Position numbers and translations under genes: made by a program. Under the pieces are notes generated by a model that saw only the letters and a list, made by a program, of their open reading frames with translations, had not been told where the DNA came from and ran no database searches. Source: Acanthaster planci (taxonomy: Eukaryota; Echinodermata; Asteroidea; Valvatida; Acanthasteridae). Taken from it: a stretch of DNA of 64,000 nt. Each line of letters begins with the position of its first letter. Position 1 is the first letter of the stretch. Shown here one piece after another: positions 12,501-27,500 of the stretch. The stretch is taken from contig NW_019091473.1 in the NCBI RefSeq assembly GCF_001949145.1, forward strand, positions 706,569 to 770,568, read 5' to 3'.

Positions 12501-15500
12501 CTTTCATTATTTTTGAATGTCACGAGTGCAGCTTCGAGCTTCATGCCATGTGTAATCACATATTTTAAATCATTCCTCGTCACAGTGGACAGACATTTAT
12601 ACTGAAAGTTGTCTTTAACGCTGTCATTATTACTCTTGAGTTCTTCAAATGAAATGTTTTCTTCACATCCGATTTACATGAAATATGGACTGACTAGCTC
12701 ATGAATGAAGTCTCTCAACATGGGCAAGGTGCACATCAAGTCAGACATTCCATTTATAGGCTTCAGCTTCCCAGGAAACAAAGGAGAGAAAGAAAAAACT
12801 GACACTGAAGTAGAAAGGCCATTCACGGCAGCAGCATTTCCCTGATATTTATACATTTCTGCAAGTACAGTATTTCAACATCCTCTGCTGTGTTTTGTGT
12901 CATTTCCTAAGTTGCACGGAAGAAAATTAAAACCATCGAAACAGATTTCTTGGCCACTGCAAGTTTCCAACAAGAAAACACAAAGACTGTGTTCTGTAGT
13001 AATTCCCCTTTTACACGTTTAATTTTTCACTTTTGAAACTGGAACTTATATGCACACGTATTTGCATGTCGAATATACAGGTATGTGAGCCTGAATCAAT
13101 TAACATTTTTCAAAACAAGTACTGTACATGTATATGAACACAATATTCAAATTTCCATTCCATACAATACTTGAACATTCAGTTGTAATAAATTGCCACA
13201 AAATCAGAAAACAAATGTAAATGTTTTTTTATAGAGTAAAACAAAGAAAATACCGGGAAGGAAAAATCATTTTGGGCCTCATTGCTGGGCAAATGCATTG
13301 AGCTGTCTTTACTTATATTTGTAAAACCTTGAAATGAAAAACCTGGAAATTTTTAGAATGCAATTTGTCACCAAATAATTCATACCTTTTAATCAATTTT
13401 CTTTGGCCTCCAAATATTCATTTTAAAATAATATTCAAATATTTGGTATTAAGCGATTTTATATCCGAATAATAAAACAGCAGTAATGCAGATATAATGA
13501 CCTTTATTCATTTTTATATTTCTGATGAAATGATGCAGTTGAGCATCAACTGCAATGGCTTACCAGTGACTGAACATGGCTCTGGTGCTGCTGCGTTGCG
13601 TCTTGGTAACGTTCGTCAGCAATGCGTAAACTGTCCCGCAACTCAGAACTGGAGAAAAAAATTGGATGAAATAATTGAGAATCTCTGAGAGCTTGACCAC
13701 TTCACCCCGGATGGCATGTAAACCCACTGTGATTTGCTTTGTGGGAATAAGCCACCTATTTAGGTTTCTTCCATGCATGAAAACTGATTACATTGTTTTG
13801 GAGGTTCAGAGTGCACTTTTAATCAGGCCAGACAACACATTCAGCTGGGAGGTTTTTCTGTGTTTGAACCCAAGTTTGTTGCTCAGTGAATACTAAAAAC
13901 CATTTTGAGAAAAGGTTACTCCTTAACTTGTCCACTTTCTCAACATAGACATAAATACAGGTCGTTCACAAAAGTAAAATATCAACAATTCCAGGAGCTG
14001 TTTGAGCACAAGTCAATGCTGCATGGAGGTTCAATTTCTGGGATGACATCATAGTTTTGCTCATTAATATGAATATTGACATCTTTCATTGAACACACAC
14101 TTACGATCCAATATTGACAACCGAAAAGACTCCAAAATACCACGTACAATAGCAGAACAAAACACCTGCGGATTTCTGAATGCGCAAATCAGCCCATGTA
14201 CCAAGACAGGCCATATGTGGCAGCACACTGTAAAAATGAGTTTGAATGGGAGATTGAAACAGGATTCATCAGCAGATTTAGTCCGTTTTTATTTCTGAAG
14301 AGGGGTGACCATAAGCACGCTTCACACAAGTACCAATCTACCTTATCCGCTCTGCTGATTCTTTTTGTTTCTTCTCTTCCGAGAGCAGTGACTGCAACCT
14401 GGTCCGCTCTGCCTCAAGCCTACGAAGACTGTCCGTCACTTTCAAAGCTACTGAACCTGGCTCTGATATCTGGCAAAGAAATGGCAAAGAAGTCACTAAA
14501 GAGGTCTTCATAAGATCCCAACTACCATACAAGTGTAGAGGGCGCTGTTCATCAAGCTGTCATGTCTTTTTGTTATTCTGTGTGTCTCGTTTTTTAATCT
14601 TGTATCATTGGTGTAATATTTAACTGGGACTGTCCAGACTATCTCAAGATATGGGAAAGCGTCAAATAAATTTTGTGGAATTTAGACAGCCGAAAGAGGA
14701 TATTTTCTCAATGTAAAATCTTCTACTGAGCTACATCGAACACGCAAAATGGCAGTCACTCATTGATGCTAGCGCTCACTGCTCTTGCTGCAGGTGGAAA
14801 TATTTTGCCCAAGGAATATAACTTAATATTTTTTTCCTGATTGCCAGCATTTGACATCACCAGCTTCTCTACTGATCTAAAAGGTACTGTTTCAATCGGT
14901 GACAGGCCCCAATGGATATTTTCAGCTCAACATGGCGGACAAACTGTGATGTAGAACATTGCGCCATTGATTGCTGTCATTCTCGCACTTGCACTTCAGT
15001 CGTCATTTCATATTTTGAGTGAATAGCCTATAGTCAGGGTGTCTGACCATACATTCACCTTTGAACTTGAAGTGAGACATTCTCCACCAGTAATGAGATT
15101 AATGATAGCAGCTTTGATGAATTCACATGCCGTCGCTGGACCCCGTTTACCTCAATCGTCCTGGTCATCAAGATTGGCCCTTGTTAGATGGACCAAATGA
15201 GGGATTACTACGGTATTTCTTCCAGGCCATGATCCACCATTGGATATCACAGTACATGTATGTACATGTAAGGATGTCTCAACCAACCCAGGCCCCCATG
15301 TCTTGAATATGGGCAGCGATACAAATGAACCGCACTCCACCGTCTCCAGTCATGTATATGTATATACATGAAATCAGCTGACTGCACCACGCTCGACTCA
15401 TTATCAACTCAAGCCAGAAATATAGAGTCATTAAGTTCCATAACTTGTTCAAAATTTAGGCGCAGGAGAGGAGGCAAAGGCAACACGACATTAATCAAGG

Positions 15501-18500
15501 ATAATCGCAAGTCAGGTGTTACTCCTCTATTCCAGTGGTGATTGGTGGAAGACTAAGCAACCAGCTTGGTGTGCCTCAGCAATTGCGAGTTTCCTCGACC
15601 TTTAAACAACTACCGAGGCACTGGAATGAAGGCATCACACCCACAAATTATCAAAGGCGACAGACGTCGATCAGTTTGTCACAGTTTGTGTTAACCAATG
15701 CTTATTCTAGCAGTTCTGAATAAAACAGGCAAACTGTAGCTGTTTCTTACTAGTAAGCAAGCTTCATGTAGCGGTCGTCACTGAATCATGGATTACACCT
15801 AACACAGCCCCGGAACAGTTCCGTGTGGAAGGTTACAAGGTCTTCAGTAAATGCAGACCAAACACTAGTGGTGGTGGTGTGCTGCTACATATACATGTTA
15901 AACAGCATTTGCAGGCCTTTCCAGCTGAGGAAATTCAAATTCCACCATCAATCGAGGGTGAATGGGTCTTCCTTCATCGTCCCAGATTTCCAAGGAGTGT
16001 GCCCGCAATTGCCATCTTCGCGGTCTACATCCCACCAGCTTCTCCACATGAAGAATTGATTCACCAACATACAATGTCTACAATGGACCTATTATGGACT
16101 CGCAAACCAAGCACTGGAATTGATTTACTGGGTGACTTTAACAGGTTCAATATTAGACCTATCTGCAATGGAAACAATATTGATCAGATAGTTACACAAC
16201 CAACCAGAGGAGATGCTATTTTAGATTTTATTATTACAAATTTTGCTGATCAGTACGAATGTCCCACCGTCTCCCCTCCAATTGGTCAAAGTGACCATAA
16301 CTGTTTTACCTGGATTCCCAAGTGCCAAGATTCCAGTAGTAATCAATTACAAAAAGATTATTACATGTAGGCCAATGAATGATAGCAGTGTCCGTTCCTT
16401 TGGGAGATGGATACAAGATCTAACAAGGGATGTGGTACCAAAAGTGCTGTCAAGAGAAGGTGGATGGCTTTATAGTTCAGGGTATCAAAGAGCACTTCCC
16501 ACTTTAAATTGTTAAACGTCATATTTGTGATAAACCATGGTTAACTGATCACATGAAGCACCTTATCAATGCAAGACAGAATGCTTTTGCTAGTGGTAAT
16601 AGAAATCACTTCCGGCTTCTCAGAAACAAAGTTATTAGAGAAATTGTTTCCACTAAGCAAGCATACTATGCAGGAAGGGTTCGTAACATGCAGAAGACAG
16701 ACCCGGGGAAGTGGCATAGAGATATTCAAACGTAGGCCAATTTTAAGAGAAGTGATCTAACCATACATGTTCTGGAGCATGATCCCTCTGACTTTAAACT
16801 GATTGCCAATGACATTAATAATGCCCTTGCCAGTTTTTTCCAAGGTCAAGACCCCTAAAGCCTACCACACTCCCTGCGTGTCTGCCTTCTCCACTGCTAC
16901 CCCCCCCCTGTTCAACCTTTGTCTGTTTATAATGAACTTAAATGGACCTCAGTTACAAAAACAGGGGGCCGGATAATCTGCCTGCCCGAATAATTAGGGA
17001 ATTTGCATATGAATAGAGTACTCCTATCACAAACATTCCTAATGCTTCATTTGTACAGGCTGTTGTACCAACATAACGGAAAGAAGCCAATGTTGTTCTG
17101 ATCCCAAAGCAGTTCCCTCCTTTGCTACAAAAACTTAGGCGGATTTCACTTACATGTACCCCACTGTTATCTAAAATGGCTGAAGGTTTTGTTTGCAAAT
17201 GGGCCGTGGATATTGATGACACACAATTTGGTAGCCAAAAAGGTTTATCCACTACTCATTGCCTTCTTAACATTCTTCCTTCAGGCACCAATTTTCCCAA
17301 CAGCAGGTTAGGAAATAGGCACACTTATACACTTACTGGTTCTACTAAAGCATTTGATTCAGTTTACCAAGAGGTGGCCATTACAAATCTCTCAGGCCGA
17401 GGTTCTTCCCCAGCTATTGTTCAACGGATTGCTAATATGTTATTGGAATGGAAACCACAAGTTAAGTACAAACAAACTTTCTCTGAGTGGCAAACTTTGC
17501 CTTGAAGTACATGTACCTCAAGGCACAAAATTTGGCCCGGTGATTTTTCTTGCATGTATAAATAGTGCTGCTAATTAAGTTAATGATATCTACTGAAAAT
17601 ACGTTGACGACTCAACCCTCGGTGAATGTAGACAATTTAATGGGGTTTGTCATCTACAGGATGATAGAAATAAACTCATTGAGTGGGCCGTAGAAAATCA
17701 ACTGTCCTTGAATCCATCAAAATGTCCAACTATGCAAGCATATTTTGGAAAGAGAGAACCACCTCCTGCACTGCAGTGTATTACTTATCTGAGTTTCAAT
17801 TTCAGCAGGTCTCACATGTCAAACTACTGGGTGAGATTTTTCAAAATAACTTGAGATTGGATTCCCATGTTGATGACATGATTGGTAAAGCGAGTCGTCG
17901 AAAAACATTTATGATAAGGAAACTTAAACAGACTGGTTTAACTCATAAAGAACTTGTTTGGGTATACCTTGGCTATGTATATTGTAAGGCCTATCTTGGA
18001 ATATGCTTCTCCTGTTTGGCACTCTGGTATCACACAAAAACAAATCACTCAATTTGAATCTAATCAAAGGAGGGTATGTCGTATTATTTTGGGTCATCAG
18101 TACAGCAGTTACATATATAGTCAAGCTTTGTCCAAACTACATGTAGGTCTCGAGTCATGGAGCAACAGAAGAACTTCTCTTTGTACTAAATTTGCTTTAA
18201 TAATATTTAAATCTGGTGAATTTAGTGAATGGTTTCAGCAATCCAAAAGCTCACATAGCATGAGTCTGCGATCAGGTTGCACCCTTGAACAACATCTGTG
18301 TTCCCCTAATAGATTAAAACACAGCACCGTGCCTTATCTAACTACATGTACACTTGTGAACATGTGCAGTTCTTTGTAACATACTTGTATCACACTTTTT
18401 TATGGTAAATTGTACAATTTCCCCCCCCAGTTAGTTCCCTCCACGTTCTTCCCCATTACTTCCGTTTCTCCTTTCAGTTCTTACCTCGATTTCGTTCTCC

Positions 18501-21500
18501 CCCTTCTCTTTCTCGTTCCACCCCCTTCCTTGATTTTTCTTTTGGTTTGTGTTTAGATTTATATTTTTGTGCGTTATACAACTTGATCTTTTGAGTGGTT
18601 TTGATGTGCAATCTTGTGGTGTCATATGGAGTAACTATGTTTTGTTCGTAATTTGTATTGTTATTTTCGGTGCATAATTTTTTTCTTATAGACCTCTAGA
18701 TCTTGAATGTAAATGTATTTAAACTCATTTGTACCATTTTTATGCTTGTAAAATTCAAATTGTACATGTACTATTTTATTGATAATTATGCAAACATAAA
18801 TCACCGTGTAATTCAGCCCTCTGGCTGCACCCACCTGCTTGAATAAACCTACAATAATAATTAAAGAAAAGTGCATGTACCTAAAAACCTTTGTTGTCTG
18901 ACAACTTTGAATGGGCCTTATCATCAGTGCAGCAAGCTTTGGTTTGTTCATCATGCTAACTTTCCCATGAAAGGTTATCTTGTGCAAGTATGTACAGTAT
19001 AATTGTGCTTACTTTGCACCATATCAGTACATACATGTAACAAGTGCACACAATGTGTCTCACACACTGGCATTCCAGCATGTCCAGTGATGGTCAAACA
19101 GCATCCTCTATTACTGCTCATGCCAAAAGTCGTTAACTATGAGCAAAGACTGACTGCATGGCCTTATGCACTGTCACTGTGTACATGTACAGTGTATACA
19201 TGGTCACCTCCTTGACCGAGACTGCTGTGTGCCATGTCAGCAGTTTTAACTACATTGTACAATGTACGTGAACATGTCCAACTTCATTCAAATATGTGTA
19301 CATTGTAAATGTACACATACCTTGGCAAAATTGTCCAAATTACTGGTATCGTAAAACAGTACGAGTCCCGTACCTCGGGCTCAAATGTGGAACCACTCCT
19401 GAAAAAATTGATTTCTGTCCTTCACCATGCCTTGAATACCGTATTTTCATTGGCCCATAATGATCATGTGACTGGACAATAACAACAAAAACCAGTATAT
19501 GTACAGTACATTGTGTACTTCATGTACTCTCATCTGTGTTCATATAATATCGTGAGATCACCCACACATACATGTCCATGTACACTAGTCCACTCCCATC
19601 ACTTGGTACACCAGACCCACTGTCACCCATGCAGTTGCAGAAAGTGAAGTGCAGTGGGAGCAGTGAACTGGCGTACTGTACATGTACAATGTACGTACAT
19701 GTACAATAGCATCATCTGTTGGCGGAGTACTTTAACTTCCGCCAGACTTTCATCATAAATTCATCATAGTGCATATTAATTCTACAATGTACTGTGTACA
19801 TCAAATCCATTTACCTGAAGTTCATTTCTTCAAATGAGTCCCTTGGCATGATATAAAATCAGAAATCGGAACGTCCAGTTTACGAGCCAACAGCAAAGAC
19901 AAGCAGCCATATGAGAGAAGCTACTTACATGTACTTGTATGCACCTACAGTGTGTACATGTATGTGTAACTGCCATTTTCACAAAGCAACTACGAACTTC
20001 TTTTCCCTACAAACAGTGTCCTTTTTTCCTGCAAATGATGTAGCCAGGAGTTCTTTTCCCCCTATTTAAGGGAATAAGAACGTTGCAATTTTTAGGCCTT
20101 TAAAAACTAAAAAAAACCAGAACTGTTCTGATTAAATTTGAACAGTTGGCAGGTGCATATACATGTACAATGTGCATGTATGGCAGAATGTTTTTTGGAA
20201 GTTAACAAATTGCTTCTGAGTAAGACACATGATACACAATTCAAATGATGCGTTGATCCCATGCACACTGTCAGCCTGCAAACACTCGGTGTTTCAAATA
20301 AAGGTTGGGACACTTCAGGTGGGGAAAATACTGCAAAGAATTCAAGACAGAGGTACAGCATACAGTGTATGTAACGAACACCCTCACACACCCTTGGTGT
20401 GATCTACTGCACCCTTGGCTTTGCCTCGGGTGTTATGAGGCCCTCGGGTGTAAAAACATCCCATCCCACATCAGAGCAAGTACATTTACAAGTAGTATCG
20501 TAATTGTTAAAAGATACATGTACATCAACATTCATTCAGTGTCCAACTCATGACATGTAGGGGCACTGTGTCCATGTCTGTGTAGGTGTGAACCCATAGT
20601 GCTTGTGTTCCTTGAGCAAGACACTCAATTGTTTCTCACCACCCTTGAGCGACAGCAGGGCCCAGTGAACAGGGATAATAACTGTCAAGCCCAATTGGAG
20701 ACTTTGGTTAGCAAGCACTAGATACACGTGCATGTACATGTATGTGCTAATAAGGTCTAATTAAACCAGTTGTTGGTGCAACTGATGACATTGGTACATG
20801 GACCGTACAGGTATAATGCTGTCATGGCAAAAAGATGAGGAAAGAAGCTTAAAATAAGGCTATCTGGCTATTGAGAGAAGACAAATAGTACCTTTGCTAT
20901 TTGTTGTAAGCCCTGGGGGCTGGTACTAGCAGACAGAGCTTGGGTCAATGCACTATACAAGGCACTCCTCTCCTCCTCAAACTGCTGGACTTGGGCCTAG
21001 AAAATGATGGAAGGCACAAACTTCAGTACATGTACTTAATACTTACACATGTAGGAGAAAGCATGGGTGTATATGATATACATGCACTAGTAAATCCTTG
21101 GGTGTGATGGGGGCTATACACCCCCCACTTTTTGACCGGGGGAGGGGCAATGGGCAGAGTGGCGAGAAAAAAAATAATGCGGATTGGGAAGCATGTTTCA
21201 GATTTCCAAACAACCCAAATGTATTTAATATCACTCAGAAGGGGGGAACAATCAGAAAAGCCATAAATACGCTGTTCTGATGTAAGACTCTGAATGAATG
21301 TTACAAGGATATTACAGATGTACCGGATAAGTATCTGCATCATAAACATTGCCCCCTTAGAGGGCACAATTTTCCTAGCAACAGGGGCACTTTGCTGGTT
21401 CACAAACGACTGTGAAATGCATGCGTTAACAGTCATGCCGCTACCACCAAAATGAACACTCCTGATCAACATGGTTCTTTTCAACCGACGAGGGAGTGCT

Positions 21501-24500
21501 TCTGCTCAAGGCAGATGAAGTGTCGTGTGGTATTAGCCAACCCTCCCCTTCAATTTTTCGCGGCCATGCCAAGTCATCCCCCCACAATTCCCATCCCCTA
21601 ACTTCCGGCACAAATTTATGCCACTGGTTGGAAGTTTCTTGTGTTCCTCCAGAAAACTTATATAAAGATATATTAGGGGGTTTTGATGATGAATATTCAT
21701 GTAGGTCACGATTTAGTTTTGACCCAAGACCCATGATTTTCTGCAGGAGCTTAATTTCGTGTTCATTGAAATAATGAACTTTTCTGTTTTCTTGTTTGAT
21801 GGTCAAGTAGTCAAACTGCTTATAAGTTCTCATGCTTTGCAGATTCTGATACACTTTGTCACATTTGACAGTTTTAGAATTAAAGTAAACTCACCAATAT
21901 GTACATGTAAACTGTCAGCAAAAACACATGGTCTTTGCCATAGTTTAAGGATAATAATCTTATCATGCGACATCGGTGGTCAGTCAGTTTTGTCTTCGAA
22001 AAACACAAAAACATGTTTTTCTTTTCTCTCCTAACTGGCCTCTGAAGATGAAGATGTGCACCAGAGGCCATAAAATGGACAGGACAGAGTGACGTATTGG
22101 GCACAGTTCTCAAATTCCTGCCACTCTACTGAACAAAATAAAGCCATCTAAGATTGAATTCAACATCTTCTTGACACACAGAAGTGAAATGAATGAACTT
22201 GCAAACCCCTCTGTTGACCCACAAAGTCAAATTCCCTAAAGCATGGCCACTTGTAGTGATTACTGCTGCAGGCCAATACTGGTAGGCCACAGAATGTCAA
22301 AACTTTTTTTTCCTTGGGTTATTTCCCTCATTTCTGACGTTCCTGCTCTCTCTGATTGTGAAAAAAAATGCAAAAAGGCCACAGCAGTGGTCACTGGCCG
22401 ACCTACAGGTGTACTCAATACAAAAAACTTCTCCCAGGTTTTACATCGTCTCTGCAGGGAATATTGACATTTGAACAAATTTGACAAAACAACAAACTTT
22501 AATAACCTCTCAGACAATTCTGGTCTATACTGATCCAAATGACTATAAGGTGACGTATACATATAGTCCTTGATGATTGTCATGTTTGTATTGGGCAGAA
22601 AGGCATCAGGGCAACATTGTCTATCAGGAATTCATCACTAAGGGACGTACATGTACCCCGGTAGCGCCTGTGGGCTTTCTAATAAATACGCTTCTTCCTA
22701 TATGTACATGTTTAATACGTACATATTGACATGTGCACTGAAACTTTACCCAACCTCGCTATAGAGTACCAAAGTGACTATGTCACGCGCACAAGTGTGG
22801 ATGTAAAAGATATTAGAGGAGGAATCAGTATGTGAACCAACAGGCGCACATGCTCCATTCGTTTGCACTGCACTTTCTGGTTCACAGTGATGTCTCATTT
22901 TGGTACTGAATATACGCGTACATGCACAACATACAGAATATGCGTACAGTGTACTTGTAAGTTACATGTACACTGGCAAGGTCAACTGTATCACATATGT
23001 ACACACCAAGAACTAACCACCATGTGTCTTGTATGTTATACCAAGCTGACAGATGCATTCCTTCAGTGGCCCCAAAAAGAGACAAGCTGCAAAGCGAGGC
23101 ACATTATCAACTTGGTCCCGGAGCACAATGGGAGATCCTACATGTGCATGTGTATGTGCAACAGAAAATGGTTGAAAGTGCTCAGCACTGCTCTTGCCAG
23201 CTGCACAAGAACCAAGTGTACCGACACAGGATTTTCCCATCAGAGGGAGGTTTTTCCCACAATGTATAAAGCATACTGTATGCCATATCCTACTCTTGTA
23301 CATGTAACAGCACAATAGTTCACCTTGTGGTACATGTGCATCAATTATTTGTTTGTCAAAAATTTCAACTTTGCAAAAAGCAAGACACAGCAGCCAACTT
23401 CCAGCCAAATGCCACAAACACATACAGTACATGTACCGACTATAACATGACTGACAATTTGACAGGGATCATTTGCTTTGGACAGTATTTGTATGAAACC
23501 AGTATCTCACCGAAACCCGACTCATACTGTACATGTACATGTATGATTCCACAATCCACGGAATGCCCATAGAGCTAAAATTCCTCAGACCGACTTCTCA
23601 GACCTTCTGTCTGTTGAGTGAGCAGAACACATTGGGATTAGCAACCTCAAGTACCGATATATGTTAGTCAAGGCCAGAGTGATATTTTAACCAGTCACCT
23701 GTGCATATGTACATGAAGGATGTAGAGTGTAAGAACCTGAATTCTGCTGTGTGTGGGTTGACGGCATCAGACCAAGAGTTATGTTTTTTAGCTAAAAAGG
23801 TCAAGGAGGGCATGTAAGAGTCTCGTAAAGGCAGGGTTAGTGATAAAGCTACATTGTAGGGTTTCGAAGAGCCTACTGGACTTGAAGTGACAAGAAGAGG
23901 TCCACAATTGGACAAGGCTAATGCCTACCAGGCCATTAGTTTTTTGAAAAGGAAATTGTCCTGAGGAAAAGAACTCTCTTTTTTGGCATGTGACCTGGCC
24001 GGGACAAGGCAATCGAAGTCATCCTGCGCCTTTTTGTGCAGTGGCCCGGTCAAAGTTGAGAGGGTGAAATTTGAATATTCATTTGCTGTCAGAAATTATA
24101 TCTGTGATCTGTAAAGTTTCAAGTTTTTATGAACAAGAATCTTGCTCAAAGGGAACATTGTTGCTTCTGCTAGGGAGATAGGGAGATATAAGGTACATGT
24201 AAATCTTCTAAGTCTGTAGTGTACACTATGTCCGTAGAAGACTCACCTTTTTTCAAAGCTGTTTTTCCTCCGTAAAATTAATAAACATGAAATAAAGGTC
24301 ATTATTCTGGAACAGAACGGGCTATTAATCTCAGGGGTGATGAGATTTCTCAGCTTTTTAGCTGATTTCAGCTTTTTTGTTCCAGATTTCAACTTTTTTC
24401 CTCTCTGGCTGTGTACAAAAGTACAGGAGATTTTCACAGTTCAGCTTTTTTATTCCTTTTCTCAGCTGCTTTCAGCTTCTTTTATCATTGGTCACTCTCC

Positions 24501-27500
24501 CCTGTAATCCCTGCCATACATGTGTACCAAATGAAAACTTAAACACACTGGGTTTTCCAGCCATACATATACAATTGGTGAACACATTTACATAACTCAT
24601 GTTTTGAATTTTCCTAAGCAACATACCTGGACCAGTACATGTACCCTTCTCAGAGGGAGTCGGAAATTAGACAAAAACCTGAAATATTCTAACACTCTGA
24701 CTGCTAAAAAAAGTTTGAATACCAGAAGCACTGATATTAGATTTGGTTGACTGAACCTTTTCCCAAGGCATTGTCTTCTAAATACCGGTATACATGTACA
24801 TGCGATCTTCATATTGCTCACTTTCCTGTTCCCAAGACTGCTATGACATATCTTCTTTTTCTGTTCTTTCTTCTATTTACCGCCTAAATTTTGCGAAGCA
24901 TTCACTGCATTGAGAAACACAAATAGGCTGGGAGGAAGGAGCTGTTTGGAAGGTCATGCAAGTAATAATGTAATCCGCTGCACTTAAATGCTCAGCATCG
25001 GGGTCTGCAGGGATCAGGGGGTGAATTGAAACTAAACAGAATTTGGGGTATACAAATTAACGACTTCATTTCAAGATTCAGTCACCGAGCAAGCCAGGTT
25101 TGGCATTTACCGGTACTGAACAAACAAAAAAGCGTATGGCCTCTGCAGTAATTTCAGAATATTTTGGAGGTAAATACGTGTACATGTACATGTACCTATG
25201 GGAGGTGTACAGTACGTTCAATGTCACAGAATGGAGTTATGACAGACCTTCAACAGGACTAAACACACTGCCTTCCCACATTACATCCAGGGCTGCTGGC
25301 CACAACTCCCTCATCATGCCTGCAAATATCACAAACGATGCTTCAACATCCCATCAGGCACGCACTTGCCAGAAAAAAAGTGTCCCCCAAATCTCCGAAG
25401 AGAGATGCATTCAAAAAACCCTGTCCAGATTCAGCAAAACAGCACCATCCCATTACGGGCACGGTTCAAGCTCAGGCCTGCCGTATTAGGTTTTCAAATC
25501 ACAGGAAATACCCACTGGGGACCAACTTGGTTGTTTACTATGAGATAGATTTGCTGAGCAAGTGGCAAAACACAGAAAAACAATCAACAACCGACCATTT
25601 CTTTCTTCAGAAATTAAGTCCTCTCTCAGTAATTAATTGAGATGTTAAAGAAGGCATGCTAGAACACTGGCCTTGCAGTGGCCATTTATGGAGTCACACT
25701 CTCCTGTGATTTTTCCAGTTCAGCCATAACAAGTTCTGCCCATCTTTAATAATGAGAAAACAGCTGTAGGAGAAATTCAAGTGACAACTGGTCCCTGTAC
25801 CCATGCATACAGCCCGTGTGTTCACAACCAAACATCGATATACTGTGAATACACAGGATAGAACATCTGATATGCTGTGCATGCTCTGTGCTGCAATTTC
25901 ACCTGTCTGAAATGATCGAGTGTCCAATCTGTCGAACTAATTTTGACAATATACATGTACATTTAAATGTATGTGTACATGTACATGAATCATGGATGCC
26001 ACTCACTCGTAAATATCGTCATATGCGTCACACCCACTCATGTTTAAAGGGTCTTGTACGTGCCAAGAGCATGTATGTACTGCAAGATTTTAAAATAAAA
26101 CCCTTGATAATGCCCGTTTATATCTAAAGTAACTTTTTTAATGTTTTAGGCCTACTTAATTGGTATTGTGAAGACCATCCAAAATGCCAGCTGCACTGGT
26201 CTTCCAGAGTGAAGGAAACTCTGTGTGGACCTGGGCAAGTCCACACAATGTACATGGACATGTATTCCCCTGCACTGTGTGGACATCTTTGGCTCTCAGG
26301 TCCTCACAAACAGACATGACAGACTTGACACTGTATGCACACATGTACACCGTACAAGTGCATGTTCGTATGCACCTTAGACTTCGAACAAATGCCCGTG
26401 TATTAAACACTGAAGGTCACTGAAGGTAGCTTCTCGAGTTTGTTGAATAAGTCTTGCCAATGTTTTGACACTAATGAATGTTCTCGAATGTCCACAAGCA
26501 CTGTGCTTCTGTCCACTCAAAATGTCACATCTGAATGCCTTCACCTCCCACATGAAGAAGAGAACCAGGCGTCAGTAGCTGTGAACACTGTACAGGGACC
26601 GTATGGTGTCCTGTTTCCTAAGTGATCATATACTACACATTAATGACATCAGTGTCAACCAATCCAGGGGATTGAGATGAGGTTGGTTTTGAGTTACGGT
26701 ACAATGTACGCCCTGAAACATTAAATAACTGTACATGTAACATCAATTTCTGTCTTAAAACTTCTTGTGTTGGAGCACCCAGCAACATGTTCACACATTC
26801 TGAAACATTCACATAACCCATGTACATGTATCTATTAAACTGACAGTGCACATGTATAAATACATGCACCAGTACAGTAACATCTACTCACAGTGAGATC
26901 CACATGTACATGTATGGCATGTCTCCTACCATACACATGTACATGTATCACAATGACACATACATGTACCATGATGACAGGTGCTCTGGTGCATTGAGTG
27001 ATCATTCATTATTCATTGAATTTTTCCCCTCCTTTTCGACTTTCACCTGCACATCTGGAGACAGCAGGTTCTTCATTTGCTGGACAATTGAGCATTGTTT
27101 TTGCGACCATTAACTCAGAAACATGTTTGCGATGTCAAAGCAATAACCAAGAACATGTCTAAAATGGCCTGCAGAAGTGCAAAACCAGAAATAGTTTTGT
27201 CACAAGAGAGAAACAAAGTACATGTATGGAGTGGTAGACAACAGTGTAGACAAATGTCACTTTCACTCAATATTCCAAAAGGTTTCCTACCGGTGCTGCT
27301 TTCTTCACATTCTGTACGTAGATGAGAGATGCTATTTTGGGTCGTTGCTTGCACCAACACACTGGCCATGGGGGGGCCATAATGTGCTTATTTTGAGGAG
27401 AACAAAGAAATGGTTCACTTTTTCAAAGGATTTGAAGTGGCGATGAATCAACTTTAACCTTTGGTTCTCGTTTGGTCAGAATAATGTCATCACACAGGCA

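Noticed and set aside
24244-24300. GTGAGT donor on the minus strand after KNSFEKR
   Set aside because: The upstream sequence is low-complexity AGCTTTTT-type DNA with stops and no matching acceptor; it does not fit the order of the protein.
25700-25743. Possible extra CCDC150 exon reading WAELVMAELEKSQES
   Set aside because: The neighbouring exons join in phase 0 and in homology order without it. Its phase does not fit either neighbour, and the donor (GTGTGA) is weak.
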